Assembly (NCBI GenBank): GCA_937927695.1
Contig: CALBRU010000434.1
Coordinates: 1-9,771 of the forward strand
Origin: an uncultured Thiomonas sp.
GTDB taxonomy: Bacteria; Pseudomonadota; Gammaproteobacteria; Burkholderiales; Burkholderiaceae_C
Reading direction: 5' to 3'
DNA: 9,771 nt
Shown here in pieces: positions 1-6,611 of this stretch; the first letter of the stretch is position 1; every line of letters begins with the position of its first letter. Made by a program: the position numbers and the translations under genes. The notes under the pieces were generated by a model. The model was not told the origin of the DNA. It worked only from the letters and a program-made list of their open reading frames with translations, and made no database searches.

Positions 1-1
1 G

Positions 2-1321
2 GTGGACTTCGCCCATCGGCTCGAAGCCCGGCTGCCCGCGCGGCTGAATGGTCGATTGACACTGTTCCCCTACGCCACACCCGAAGCCGTATGGAACGAG
101 CACCGCGAAAGCACCCGCGGCCGCGACCTCGACATCACCGGCCTGTCCTGGGCCACGCTGGAGCGCGACGGCCCGCAACAATGGCCCTACCCGCAGGGCG
201 CCAGCAGCGGCAAGGCGCGGCTGTATGCAGACGGCATCTTCCCCACTGCCGATGGCCGTGCCAGGTTCTTCGCCGAAGCCTTCAAACCCGTGGCCGAACC
301 CTGCGACGCGCGCTACCCTGTGGCGCTGACCACCGGCCGCCTGCGCGACCAGTGGCATGGCATGAGCCGCACCGGCTCGGTGCCGCGTCTGTTCAACCAT
401 GCACCCGAACCCTGCATCGACCTGCACCCCAGCGACCTCGCCCGGCGCGGCCTGAGCGATGGCGAGTTGCTGCGCGTGGCCTCGCGCCGTGGCGACATCG
501 TGCTGCCGGCTCGCGCCACCGACACCGTGCGCCCCGGCCAAGCCTTCATCGCCATGCACTGGGGCGCGGAATACCTCGCCGGGCGCAACGCCGAAGGCGT
601 GGCGCGCCTGGGCGTCAACGGCCTGACCCTGCCCGTCATCGACCCCTATTCCTTTCAACCCGAACTCAAGCACAGCGCGGTGCGGGTGGAGGCCGCCAAC
701 CTCACCTGGCACCTCGCGGCCTTCGGCTGGATGCCCGAGGCCAGCGCCCAGGCGCTGCGCGCCACGCTGATGCAGGAACTGGCCGAACTGCCCTTCGTCA
801 TGTGTGTGCCCTTTGGGCGCGAACGCACCGGCCTGCTGCTGCGCACCGCGGCGCGCGGCGCGCCTGCTGCCGATTTGCTCGCGCGCATTGACGCCCATTT
901 TGGCCTGCAGGGCGCAGCCGCGCTGCACTACGCCGATCCGGGCCGCAGCGTGCGCCGCGCGATGCGGTTGAACGGCGAGATGCTCGACGCCGCGCTGCTC
1001 AGTGGACCTGCCGAAAGCGTGCTGGCGCAAGGCTGGTTGCGCGAACTGCTGCAAAGCGAGGCCAGCGCCAAGCCCTATGGCCGCTGGCTGCTGCTGCCTT
1101 CCACCACGCCGCCGGCCAATCTGCCCAGCCCCGGCCACCAGGTGTGCGTCTGCTTCGACGTGTGGCAAAGCCAGATCGACGCCCTGCTGCCCACGCTGGA
1201 GGGCGACGCCGACGCGCAGCTCGCCACTTTGCAACAAAAACTCAAATGCGGCACCAACTGCGGCTCCTGCCTGCCCGAGCTGCGCCGCATGGTGCGCGAC
1301 TGCGGGCGGGTCTCGGCCTGA
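2..1321 (+). CDS. nasA: Assimilatory nitrate reductase, C-terminal part (5'-truncated by window edge)
   Basis: Catalytic subunit of cytoplasmic assimilatory nitrate reductase (nitrate to nitrite), a molybdopterin enzyme. Only the last 439 codons are visible; full NasA proteins are about twice that. The reading frame is open to the window edge, so the GTG at position 2 is not a real start. Residues about 105-230 form the molybdopterin-dinucleotide-binding domain, with the motif TTGRLRDQWHGMSRTG and the downstream MHWGAEYL. Residues 382-423 form a BFD-like [2Fe-2S] domain: C382 and C384, then the GTNCGSC motif with C420 and C423. This C-terminal domain is typical of the NasA branch and absent from periplasmic NapA, which supports the assimilatory call. 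The gene is followed 33 bases later by ybiB and then cobA, consistent with a nitrate-assimilation operon. A BFD-tailed molybdoenzyme of another substrate is possible but less likely. Confidence 0.9.
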   Translation: MDFAHRLEARLPARLNGRLTLFPYATPEAVWNEHRESTRGRDLDITGLSWATLERDGPQQWPYPQGASSGKARLYADGIFPTADGRARFFAEAFKPVAEPCDARYPVALTTGRLRDQWHGMSRTGSVPRLFNHAPEPCIDLHPSDLARRGLSDGELLRVASRRGDIVLPARATDTVRPGQAFIAMHWGAEYLAGRNAEGVARLGVNGLTLPVIDPYSFQPELKHSAVRVEAANLTWHLAAFGWMPEASAQALRATLMQELAELPFVMCVPFGRERTGLLLRTAARGAPAADLLARIDAHFGLQGAAALHYADPGRSVRRAMRLNGEMLDAALLSGPAESVLAQGWLRELLQSEASAKPYGRWLLLPSTTPPANLPSPGHQVCVCFDVWQSQIDALLPTLEGDADAQLATLQQKLKCGTNCGSCLPELRRMVRDCGRVSA

Positions 1322-1340
1322 ATCTTGCTGCACATTTTTC

Positions 1341-1346
1341 AGGAGG
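1341..1346 (+). promoter_or_regulatory. Strong Shine-Dalgarno site for ybiB
   Basis: A full AGGAGG lies 8 bases before the ATG at 1355. It decides the ybiB start: the in-frame TTG at 1325 would add ten residues and place this site inside the coding region. Confidence 0.85.
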
Positions 1347-1354
1347 GCATCGCC

Positions 1355-2425
1355 ATGTTCAACCCCGCTTCACTGCATCCCATTTCCCTGGAAACCGGCC
1401 CGGGCCGCTTCAACCCAGACGCCGTCTCCATGCTGCGCACCCTGGGCCGCGGCGCGCACGGCTGCCGCAGTCTGAGCCGCGAGCAGGCCCGCACCCTGAT
1501 GGGCTGGCTGCTGCGGCGCGAACTCTCCGACGCCCAGATTGGCGGCCTGTTGCTGGCGCTGCGCATGAAGGGTGAGAGCGCCGAAGAACTCGAAGGCTTC
1601 ACCCTCGCGGCCAAAGACAGCCTGCCGCAGATGGACGTGCGCACCAGGCGCCCGGTCGTCGTCATCCCCAGCGCCAACGGTGCGCGCCGCCTGCCCAACC
1701 AGGTGCCATTGCTCGCCGCCCTGCTGCAAGAACAGGGCATGCCCGTTCTGGTGATCGACGCCCCGTCCACCGAGCACGGACGGCTGCCCACCGCACCGCT
1801 GTGGCGGGCGCTGGGCATGCCCATTGCCCCCAGTGCCGAGCAGGCGCAAGACCTGCTCGAACGCAACGAGGCCGTGCTGCTGTCGCTGCCCACACTCAGT
1901 CCTGCGCTCGACCGCCTGCTGCAATGGCGCAATGTGCTCGGGGTGCGCAATGGCGGGCATTCGGTGGTCAAGATGCTCAACCCGCTGCGGTCGCCCAGCC
2001 TGCTGGTCACCGCCTACACCCACCCGGAATACGCCCGGCTGATGCAGGACGTGCTGCTTGCCCTGCGCCAGCCCGCGCTGCTGCTGCGCGGCTGCGAGGG
2101 CGAGGCCGTGGCCCATCCCAACCGCGACGCGGAGCGCCTGAGCCTGTATGCCGATGGCACTGAGCAGACCTGGCCGCCTGGTGCGCCATTCACGCCGCCG
2201 ACGGACCTGCCCGACGGCCTCGATCTGCGCGCCAGCACCGGCTGGATTCACGCCATTCTCGACGGCTACAAACTGCCGCCCGAACCGCTTGCGCGGCAGG
2301 CCGCCTGCATCCGCGCAATGAGCGACCAGATCGCCGGCTCCGGTGCGACACCCCGCGCTGCGCCCGCCACGCGCGTCGCCCCACTCCCTCTGCCCACGGA
2401 TTCCCGCCATGCCAACATGCTCTGA
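1355..2425 (+). CDS. ybiB: YbiB/TrpD2-family nucleic-acid-binding protein (anthranilate phosphoribosyltransferase-like fold)
   Basis: A 356-residue protein with the fold of anthranilate phosphoribosyltransferase (TrpD). Residues about 25-90 match the small helical N-terminal domain (LSREQARTLMGWLLRRELSDAQ). The larger domain keeps family landmarks such as GVRNGGHSVVKMLNPL (196-211), equivalent to the TrpD segment before its NP motif. The glycine-rich PRPP loop of TrpD (GTGGD) is not there; the corresponding stretch near residues 101-112 reads VVVIPSANGARR. The protein is therefore unlikely to make tryptophan precursors and fits the TrpD2/YbiB branch, whose E. coli member binds DNA and RNA non-specifically. 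The start follows the AGGAGG site. It sits between nasA (33 bases upstream) and cobA (17-base overlap), so it is almost certainly co-transcribed with them. Its role in nitrate assimilation is unknown. The last 25 or so residues are alanine- and proline-rich and look like a disordered tail. Confidence 0.85.
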   Translation: MFNPASLHPISLETGPGRFNPDAVSMLRTLGRGAHGCRSLSREQARTLMGWLLRRELSDAQIGGLLLALRMKGESAEELEGFTLAAKDSLPQMDVRTRRPVVVIPSANGARRLPNQVPLLAALLQEQGMPVLVIDAPSTEHGRLPTAPLWRALGMPIAPSAEQAQDLLERNEAVLLSLPTLSPALDRLLQWRNVLGVRNGGHSVVKMLNPLRSPSLLVTAYTHPEYARLMQDVLLALRQPALLLRGCEGEAVAHPNRDAERLSLYADGTEQTWPPGAPFTPPTDLPDGLDLRASTGWIHAILDGYKLPPEPLARQAACIRAMSDQIAGSGATPRAAPATRVAPLPLPTDSRHANML

Positions 2426-3242
2426 AGTCTCGCCCATCACGGTCCATCTGGTTGGCGCAGGCCCGGGCGATCCGGAGCTCCTCACCCTCAAGGCCGTGCG
2501 CGTGCTGCGGCAAGCCACCGTGGCGCTGGTCGATGATCTGGCCAACCCCGGCTGCCTGGCGCATCTCGCCGCAGACTGCCGCATCATCCCGGTCGGCAAA
2601 CGCGGCGGCTGCGCCAGCACGCCGCAAGCCTTCATCGAACGCCTGATGGTGAACGAGGCGTTGCGCGGCGAACGCGTGGTGCGCCTCAAAGGCGGCGACC
2701 CGCTGGTGTTCGGCCGCGCCGGCGAAGAAATCGCCGCCTTGCGCGCGGCGGGGCTGCAGGTCGAGGTTGTGCCAGGCATCACCGCGGGAATCGCAGCCGC
2801 CGCGGCTGTCGGCGTCTCCCTCACGCACCGGCACCATGCACCGGGCGTCGCCCTGATCACCGGCCACCGCCAGCCCGGCAACAGCGCCCAGCGCTGGGAC
2901 GCGCTGGCCCAATCCGGCTTGACCCTGGTCATTTACATGGGCGTGGCCGAGGCCCCGTCCATCGAATCTGGCCTGATGCAAGGAGGCCTGCCCTCCGACA
3001 CCCCAGTCCTGCTCGTGCAGGACGTGAGCAGTGCACAGGAGCGCCGCGTTGCGACCCGCCTCGACGCCCTGTGCAGCACCCTCGCCACCGAACGATTCGG
3101 CTCTCCCTGCGTGATGTTGATCGGAACGGCCATGCAACACGCCCTGCAGACACTCACTCCAGATCAAATCCAGCCGCACCAAGCGCCTCTTCTGCTCAAC
3201 CCTGAACGCCCCGAGCCGCACCCTGCCGCCTGCGCGGCCTGA
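2409..3242 (+). CDS. cobA: Uroporphyrinogen-III C-methyltransferase (SUMT)
   Basis: Transfers two methyl groups from S-adenosylmethionine to uroporphyrinogen III, giving precorrin-2, the branch-point to siroheme and cobalamin. The 277-residue length fits a stand-alone SUMT (CobA/NirE type) without the CysG oxidase/chelatase domain. Visible motifs are the SAM-binding VGAGPGDPELLTLKA (15-29), a variant VDDL (41-44) where the family usually has YDxL (D42 and L44 kept), VGKRGG, VVRLKGGDPLVFGRAGEE (from residue 90), VVPGITAG and ITGH. The ATG at 2409 lies inside the end of ybiB (17-base overlap), with a weak ACGGA eight bases upstream, suggesting translational coupling. An upstream in-frame start at 2343 would add 22 poorly conserved residues. 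The roughly 30-residue C-terminal tail is proline-rich and probably not catalytic. Next to nasA it most likely supplies siroheme for assimilatory nitrite reductase, which is not in this window. Confidence 0.95.
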   Translation: MPTCSEVSPITVHLVGAGPGDPELLTLKAVRVLRQATVALVDDLANPGCLAHLAADCRIIPVGKRGGCASTPQAFIERLMVNEALRGERVVRLKGGDPLVFGRAGEEIAALRAAGLQVEVVPGITAGIAAAAAVGVSLTHRHHAPGVALITGHRQPGNSAQRWDALAQSGLTLVIYMGVAEAPSIESGLMQGGLPSDTPVLLVQDVSSAQERRVATRLDALCSTLATERFGSPCVMLIGTAMQHALQTLTPDQIQPHQAPLLLNPERPEPHPAACAA

Positions 3243-3283
3243 TCCTCGAACAAGAGCCCCCAATGCTTCCGCCAGGCCCCAGC

Positions 3284-3320
3284 AAAAAAACCGCTGCGCA
3301 GAGAAGAACAGCGGATTTTT
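3284..3320. terminator. Bidirectional rho-independent terminator between cobA and metC
   Basis: The stem is CCGCTG (3291-3296) with CAGCGG (3309-3314) around a 12-base loop. Seven A's precede it (3284-3290), and an A and five T's follow it (3315-3320). Read on + it ends in a U-tract after cobA (42 bases past its stop). Read on - the A-run becomes a U-tract for transcripts coming from metC. The six-base stem is modest, so efficiency may be partial. Confidence 0.7.
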
Positions 3321-3659
3321 CGGACTTTCCCGGACTTCTTGAAACAGCATCTTGCCGGAAACGATTGAAGACTGTTTCCATGTTGCACCTGAATCCGTGA
3401 GCCCAAGAATGAAAGACGTTCACTCTGCGGGTGCAGCATCCACGAGGTGCCGACAGATCGATGACCAGAACAAAGCGGCCGGGCAGCAAATCGTCGGCCA
3501 TCGAGGCCGGCAGGGTGGCCACTACGGCCGGCGCGCTCCACCGCGCCGTGCGGAACCCGAACTGCCCGCGCCGCCATACACGCCAGAGCGCAAAGCGGGA
3601 TACGTTCCAGCAGGGGCGCAGCCGTTGCCAAAGCGCCGGGATCGACATGCGCAACTGCG
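3321..3659. other. Non-coding stretch with no supported gene
   Basis: About 340 bases between the terminator and the end of metC. Several open frames cross it, but none has recognisable protein motifs. The best on the minus strand (ATG at 3648) is tryptophan/arginine-rich, has no ribosome-binding site, and would run through the terminator into cobA. Small structures seen are a direct repeat CGGACTT (3321-3327 and 3331-3337), and two mutually exclusive inverted repeats: GAAACAG (3341-3347) with CTGTTTC (3372-3378), and GGAAAC (3357-3362) with GTTTCC (3374-3379). On the minus strand this would be the metC 3' untranslated region. A decayed gene remnant or an unannotated small RNA cannot be excluded. 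Confidence 0.5.
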
Positions 3660-4892
3660 TCAGTTCGCCAGGCCTGCCTTGACCAGCGCCTGCCCGAGAT
3701 CCTCGATCAGGTCTTGTGTATCCTCCAAACCAATAGCCAGCCGCACCAGGCCGCCTGCGTGCGGCCAGTGCGATGACGGGCGCATACTTGGCACGTCATA
3801 GGGCACTGCCAGGCTGACCGGGCCGCCCCAGGAGTAGCCGATCTTGAAGAACTGCAAGGCATCGACGAAGGCATCGACCTGCGCAGCCGAATACCGCGGC
3901 TGGAACACGACGCTGAACAAACCGCCTGCAGCCGTGCAGTCGCGTTGCCAGTGCGCGTGGCCGGGGCTGCCGGGCAGCGCCGGGTGGAGCACCTGCGCGA
4001 CTGCAGGCTGGTCTTGCATCCACAGCGCAATGCGTCGCGCGCTGGCATCGTGCGCGTGGTAGCGCAGCGGCAGGGTATGCAGGCCGCGCAGCACGCGGGC
4101 CACATCGTCGCCGCTCACGCCCAGACCGAGGCGCATATGGGTGAGCAGCAGGCGTTCGTGCAGGGAGTCGTCGCGGGTGGTCACGCTGCCCATGAGCAGG
4201 TCGGCGCCGCCGCTTTGGTATTTGGTGAGGGCTTGCATCACTACGTCCACGCCAAGATCGAAGGGCTGCAGCGCGATGCCGGCAGCCCAGGTGGCGTCGA
4301 TGGCGGTGTGGATGCCGTGCTGCCGTGCCTCGGCAATGAGTCCGCGCAGATCGGGCATTTCCATCGTCACCGAACCTGGCGCCTCAAGCCAGAGCAGCTT
4401 GGTCTGCGGCGTGATCAGCTTGGCGAGTTCTTCAGGGGTGCACAGGGGGTCGTAGAGCTGGTGCAAAATACCCCAGGCGCCGAGAAAGCGTTCGGCCAGT
4501 TCTCGGCTTGGGCCGTACACATTGCCCGGCAACAGCACGACGTCGCCCTGCTTCAACAAAGCGAGATCGACCAAGGCGATGGCCGAAAGGCCCGAGGGGC
4601 AGAGCACGCAGTGGCGCCCGCCGTCGAGCGCGGCCAGACGCGCTTCCAGGATGAAAGTGGTGGGGGTGCCGTGCAGCCCGTAGGTATAGCCGGCCTTGCT
4701 GCGCCAGTCGCGGGCGCGCATGGTCGCCACATCCGGGAAGATCACGGTGGAGGCATGGTGCACGCCGGGCTCTACCGCGCCAAAACCGGCAGGCGGTTGA
4801 TACGAGTGATGTTGCAAACGGGTGGACAAATGTTGCATTTCGGAGGGCGGCTGGGGTTTTTGGTCTAATTGGGGCTCTTGTTGACTCGACAT
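3660..4892 (-). CDS. metC: Cystathionine beta-lyase
   Basis: PLP enzyme that cleaves cystathionine to homocysteine, pyruvate and ammonia, the penultimate step of methionine synthesis in the cytoplasm. The 410-residue protein matches the E. coli MetC branch of the Cys/Met-metabolism PLP family along its whole length. Landmarks are YGLHGTPTT (71-79), APGSVTMEMPD (171-181), D199 in AIDATWAAG (expected to contact the PLP ring nitrogen), K224 in ALTKY (the Schiff-base lysine), HPALPGSPGHAHWQRD, SWGGPVSLA and the C-terminal RLAIGLEDTQDLIEDLG. The start at 4892 has GGAG (4904-4901) eight bases upstream; a GTG at 5006 in the same frame would add 38 unconserved residues. The first 20 residues are glutamine/proline-rich. 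E. coli MetC has Arg58 in YGRRGT contacting the cofactor phosphate; here the matching position is Leu73. The gene stands alone, divergent from the CNNM-type gene, and its leader has RNA-structure potential over the start region. Confidence 0.95.
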   Translation of the reverse strand: MSSQQEPQLDQKPQPPSEMQHLSTRLQHHSYQPPAGFGAVEPGVHHASTVIFPDVATMRARDWRSKAGYTYGLHGTPTTFILEARLAALDGGRHCVLCPSGLSAIALVDLALLKQGDVVLLPGNVYGPSRELAERFLGAWGILHQLYDPLCTPEELAKLITPQTKLLWLEAPGSVTMEMPDLRGLIAEARQHGIHTAIDATWAAGIALQPFDLGVDVVMQALTKYQSGGADLLMGSVTTRDDSLHERLLLTHMRLGLGVSGDDVARVLRGLHTLPLRYHAHDASARRIALWMQDQPAVAQVLHPALPGSPGHAHWQRDCTAAGGLFSVVFQPRYSAAQVDAFVDALQFFKIGYSWGGPVSLAVPYDVPSMRPSSHWPHAGGLVRLAIGLEDTQDLIEDLGQALVKAGLAN

Positions 4893-4997
4893 GGAACGGG
4901 CTCCGCGATGTAGGGGTCTTGTTTTGCGGGTTTGCACAAGCGGCCTGTCCGCATGGCAAACCAGCGTGAAGCATAGGCCCAATGTCCGGCCCGTTCC
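4893..4997 (-). promoter_or_regulatory. Possible metC leader structure covering the ribosome-binding region
   Basis: A perfect 9-base inverted repeat, GGAACGGGC at 4893-4901 and GCCCGTTCC at 4989-4997, brackets the metC leader. In the metC mRNA the 3' arm lies directly before the AUG and includes the last G of the GGAG Shine-Dalgarno, so pairing would hide the initiation region. A second hairpin (4929-4962) lies inside. A competing 6-base pairing, AGGGGT (4912-4917) with ACCCCT (5005-5010), crosses the long stem, so the two would exclude each other or form a pseudoknot. Nothing resembles a riboswitch class I recognise. The transcription start is unknown, so it is not certain that both arms are transcribed. 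Confidence 0.35.
4929..4962. repeat. Compound inverted repeat in the metC/CNNM divergent gap
   Basis: GGTTTGC (4929-4935) pairs with GCAAACC (4956-4962). Inside, GCGG (4940-4943) pairs with CCGC (4949-4952) around a five-base loop. No T-run follows on either strand, so it is not a terminator. It lies 37-70 bases upstream of the metC start and could be an operator or part of a leader RNA. Confidence 0.5.
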
Positions 4998-5218
4998 GAC
5001 ACCCACCCCTTGGATCCTGACCCTGCGTCTTTGTTGCCCGGCTCATCGTTACCCAACGTCTGTGCCGGGTTTGCAACCATCGCCCCGCGCTTTGCGCAGC
5101 CCTTGCGCACCCGCCGCCCCGCCTGCCCGATCTCGCCCTGTGCCTCTTTGCATCCCCGCTGGAGCGCCGCACGGGCGACTGCTTTTTTCCGTGTTTCGCA
5201 CGCCCTGGAGCGCCCGTC
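4998..5218. other. Rest of the divergent intergenic region, no gene seen
   Basis: The remainder of the 326-base gap between metC and the CNNM-type gene. It must hold the promoters of both genes, but I see no convincing -35/-10 pair. A second copy of CGGGTTTGCA is at 5066-5075 (the first is at 4927-4936). GGAG at 5207-5210 is the Shine-Dalgarno of the + strand gene, eight bases before its ATG. Long minus-strand open frames here are antisense readings without motifs. Confidence 0.5.
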
Positions 5219-6556
5219 ATGGAAGTGCTGATTCTGTTCGGTCTGATTCTGCTCAATGGTCTGTTCGCCATGTCGGAGATCGCGCTGGTCACGGCGCGCC
5301 GTGCCCGCCTCGCGGCGCTGGCTGAAGCGGGCAGCGACAACGCCCGCACCGCGCTGCATCTGTCCGAGCAGCCCACGCGCCTGCTGTCCACGGTGCAGAT
5401 CGGCATCACCTCGATCAGCGTGCTCAACGGGATTCTGGGCGAGGCGGCGTTTTCCGAGCCGGTGGCCAACTGGCTGATCTCGCTGGGCCTGCTGCCCAAG
5501 TTTGCAGGGGTGTCGGCCACGGCCATCGTGGTGCTGCTCATCACCTTCGCCTCCATCGTCATCGGCGAGCTGGTGCCCAAGCGGCTGGGGCAACTTGCGC
5601 CCGAGCGCATCGCCATGGTGATGGCGCGGCCCATGACCTGGATCGCCCGCGGCGCGGCGCCCTTCGTCAAGCTGCTGTCCATTTCCACCGATCTGCTGCT
5701 GACCTTGCTGCGCGTGCGTCACAACACCATGCCGCAGATGACCGAGGCCGAGATCAATGAGGTGCTCGAAGAGGGATCGGACGCCGGGGTGATCGAGGAG
5801 CAGGAGCACGAGATGGTGCGCAATGTGTTCCGCCTCGACGACCGGCAGATCGCCTCGCTGATGACGCCGCGCAACGAGATCGAATATCTCGACGTCGATC
5901 AGCCGCTGAGCGAAAACCTGAACAAAATCGCGCAGTCCACGCATTCGCGCTTTCCGCTGGTCAAACGCGGGCTGGAAGAAGTGGTCGGCATCGTCTCGAC
6001 CAAGGATTTGCTGGGCCGCTTCATCCGCCGCGAGAGCATCGACGATCTGAGCAAGGCCGCCATCCCCGCGACCTTCGTGCCCGAAAGCCTGACCGGGCTG
6101 GAACTGCTGCAGACCTTCCGCCAGAGCGCCGAGCACACTGCCATGGTGATCGACGAATACGGCCAGACCATGGGCATCGTGACCGTGCAGGACTTGATGG
6201 AGGCCATTGCGGGCGAGTTCAAGTCGCATCCGTCCGAAGAACCGTGGGCGATGCAGCGCGAAGACGGCTCGTGGCTGATGGACGGTCTCATCACCGTGGA
6301 AGACCTCAAGACCCGCCTGGGCCTGGCCCATCTGCCCGACGAGGAAAAGCAGCGCTACAACACCCTGTCGGGCATGCTCATGCTGCTGCTCGCACGCCTG
6401 CCGGCCACTGGTGACATCGTGCATTGGGGCGACTGGAATTTCGAAATCGTCGATATGGACGGCAAGCGCATCGACAAAGTGCTGGTGCAGCGCCGCCCCA
6501 CCGAAGCCGCAGACGAATTCTCCGACCCCGGCGAAGGACGCGACTCGCGGCTTTGA
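5219..6556 (+). CDS. CNNM/CorC ('hemolysin') family membrane protein with CBS domains
   Basis: A 445-residue inner-membrane protein of the CNNM/CorC superfamily (COG1253), members of which are linked to magnesium/cobalt export or Mg2+ homeostasis; the old name 'hemolysin' is not functionally reliable. Residues 1 to about 190 form the DUF21 transmembrane domain: an N-terminal hydrophobic segment, MSEIALVTARRARL, and the conserved IGELVPKRLGQLAPE near 114-128. A CBS pair follows: LMTPRNEIEYLD near 214 to about 275, then about 285-340, including MVIDEYGQTMGIVTVQDL near 307-325. Residues about 345-430 are the CorC_HlyC domain (DGSWLMDGLITVEDL, FEIVDMDGKRIDKVLVQR). The length and domain order are complete for the family. 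The ATG has GGAG eight bases upstream. It is followed by an AEC transporter gene after 55 bases, probably in the same transcript. The transported ion cannot be told from sequence. Confidence 0.95.
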   Translation: MEVLILFGLILLNGLFAMSEIALVTARRARLAALAEAGSDNARTALHLSEQPTRLLSTVQIGITSISVLNGILGEAAFSEPVANWLISLGLLPKFAGVSATAIVVLLITFASIVIGELVPKRLGQLAPERIAMVMARPMTWIARGAAPFVKLLSISTDLLLTLLRVRHNTMPQMTEAEINEVLEEGSDAGVIEEQEHEMVRNVFRLDDRQIASLMTPRNEIEYLDVDQPLSENLNKIAQSTHSRFPLVKRGLEEVVGIVSTKDLLGRFIRRESIDDLSKAAIPATFVPESLTGLELLQTFRQSAEHTAMVIDEYGQTMGIVTVQDLMEAIAGEFKSHPSEEPWAMQREDGSWLMDGLITVEDLKTRLGLAHLPDEEKQRYNTLSGMLMLLLARLPATGDIVHWGDWNFEIVDMDGKRIDKVLVQRRPTEAADEFSDPGEGRDSRL

Positions 6557-6611
6557 AAATAGGTGCGGCTCCCGCCGTTGCAGGCGCCGCGCCCGAGCCG
6601 CTTCCAATTCC

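Noticed and set aside
1370..2932. Long minus-strand open frame (520 codons) across ybiB and cobA
   Set aside because: Antisense reading of two well-supported genes; low-complexity composition and no recognisable domain.
3196..3648. Minus-strand open frame starting 12 bases after the metC stop
   Set aside because: No ribosome-binding site, unusual Trp/Arg content, no recognised motif, and it would run through the terminator into the cobA coding region. Kept only as a question about the stretch 3321-3659.
3352..3801. Plus-strand open frame between cobA and the metC end
   Set aside because: No motif or ribosome-binding site, and its last part is antisense to the conserved C-terminus of MetC.
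4890..5020. Known SAM or SAH riboswitch upstream of metC
   Set aside because: The leader has pairing potential, but I could not match the conserved core of any class I know.
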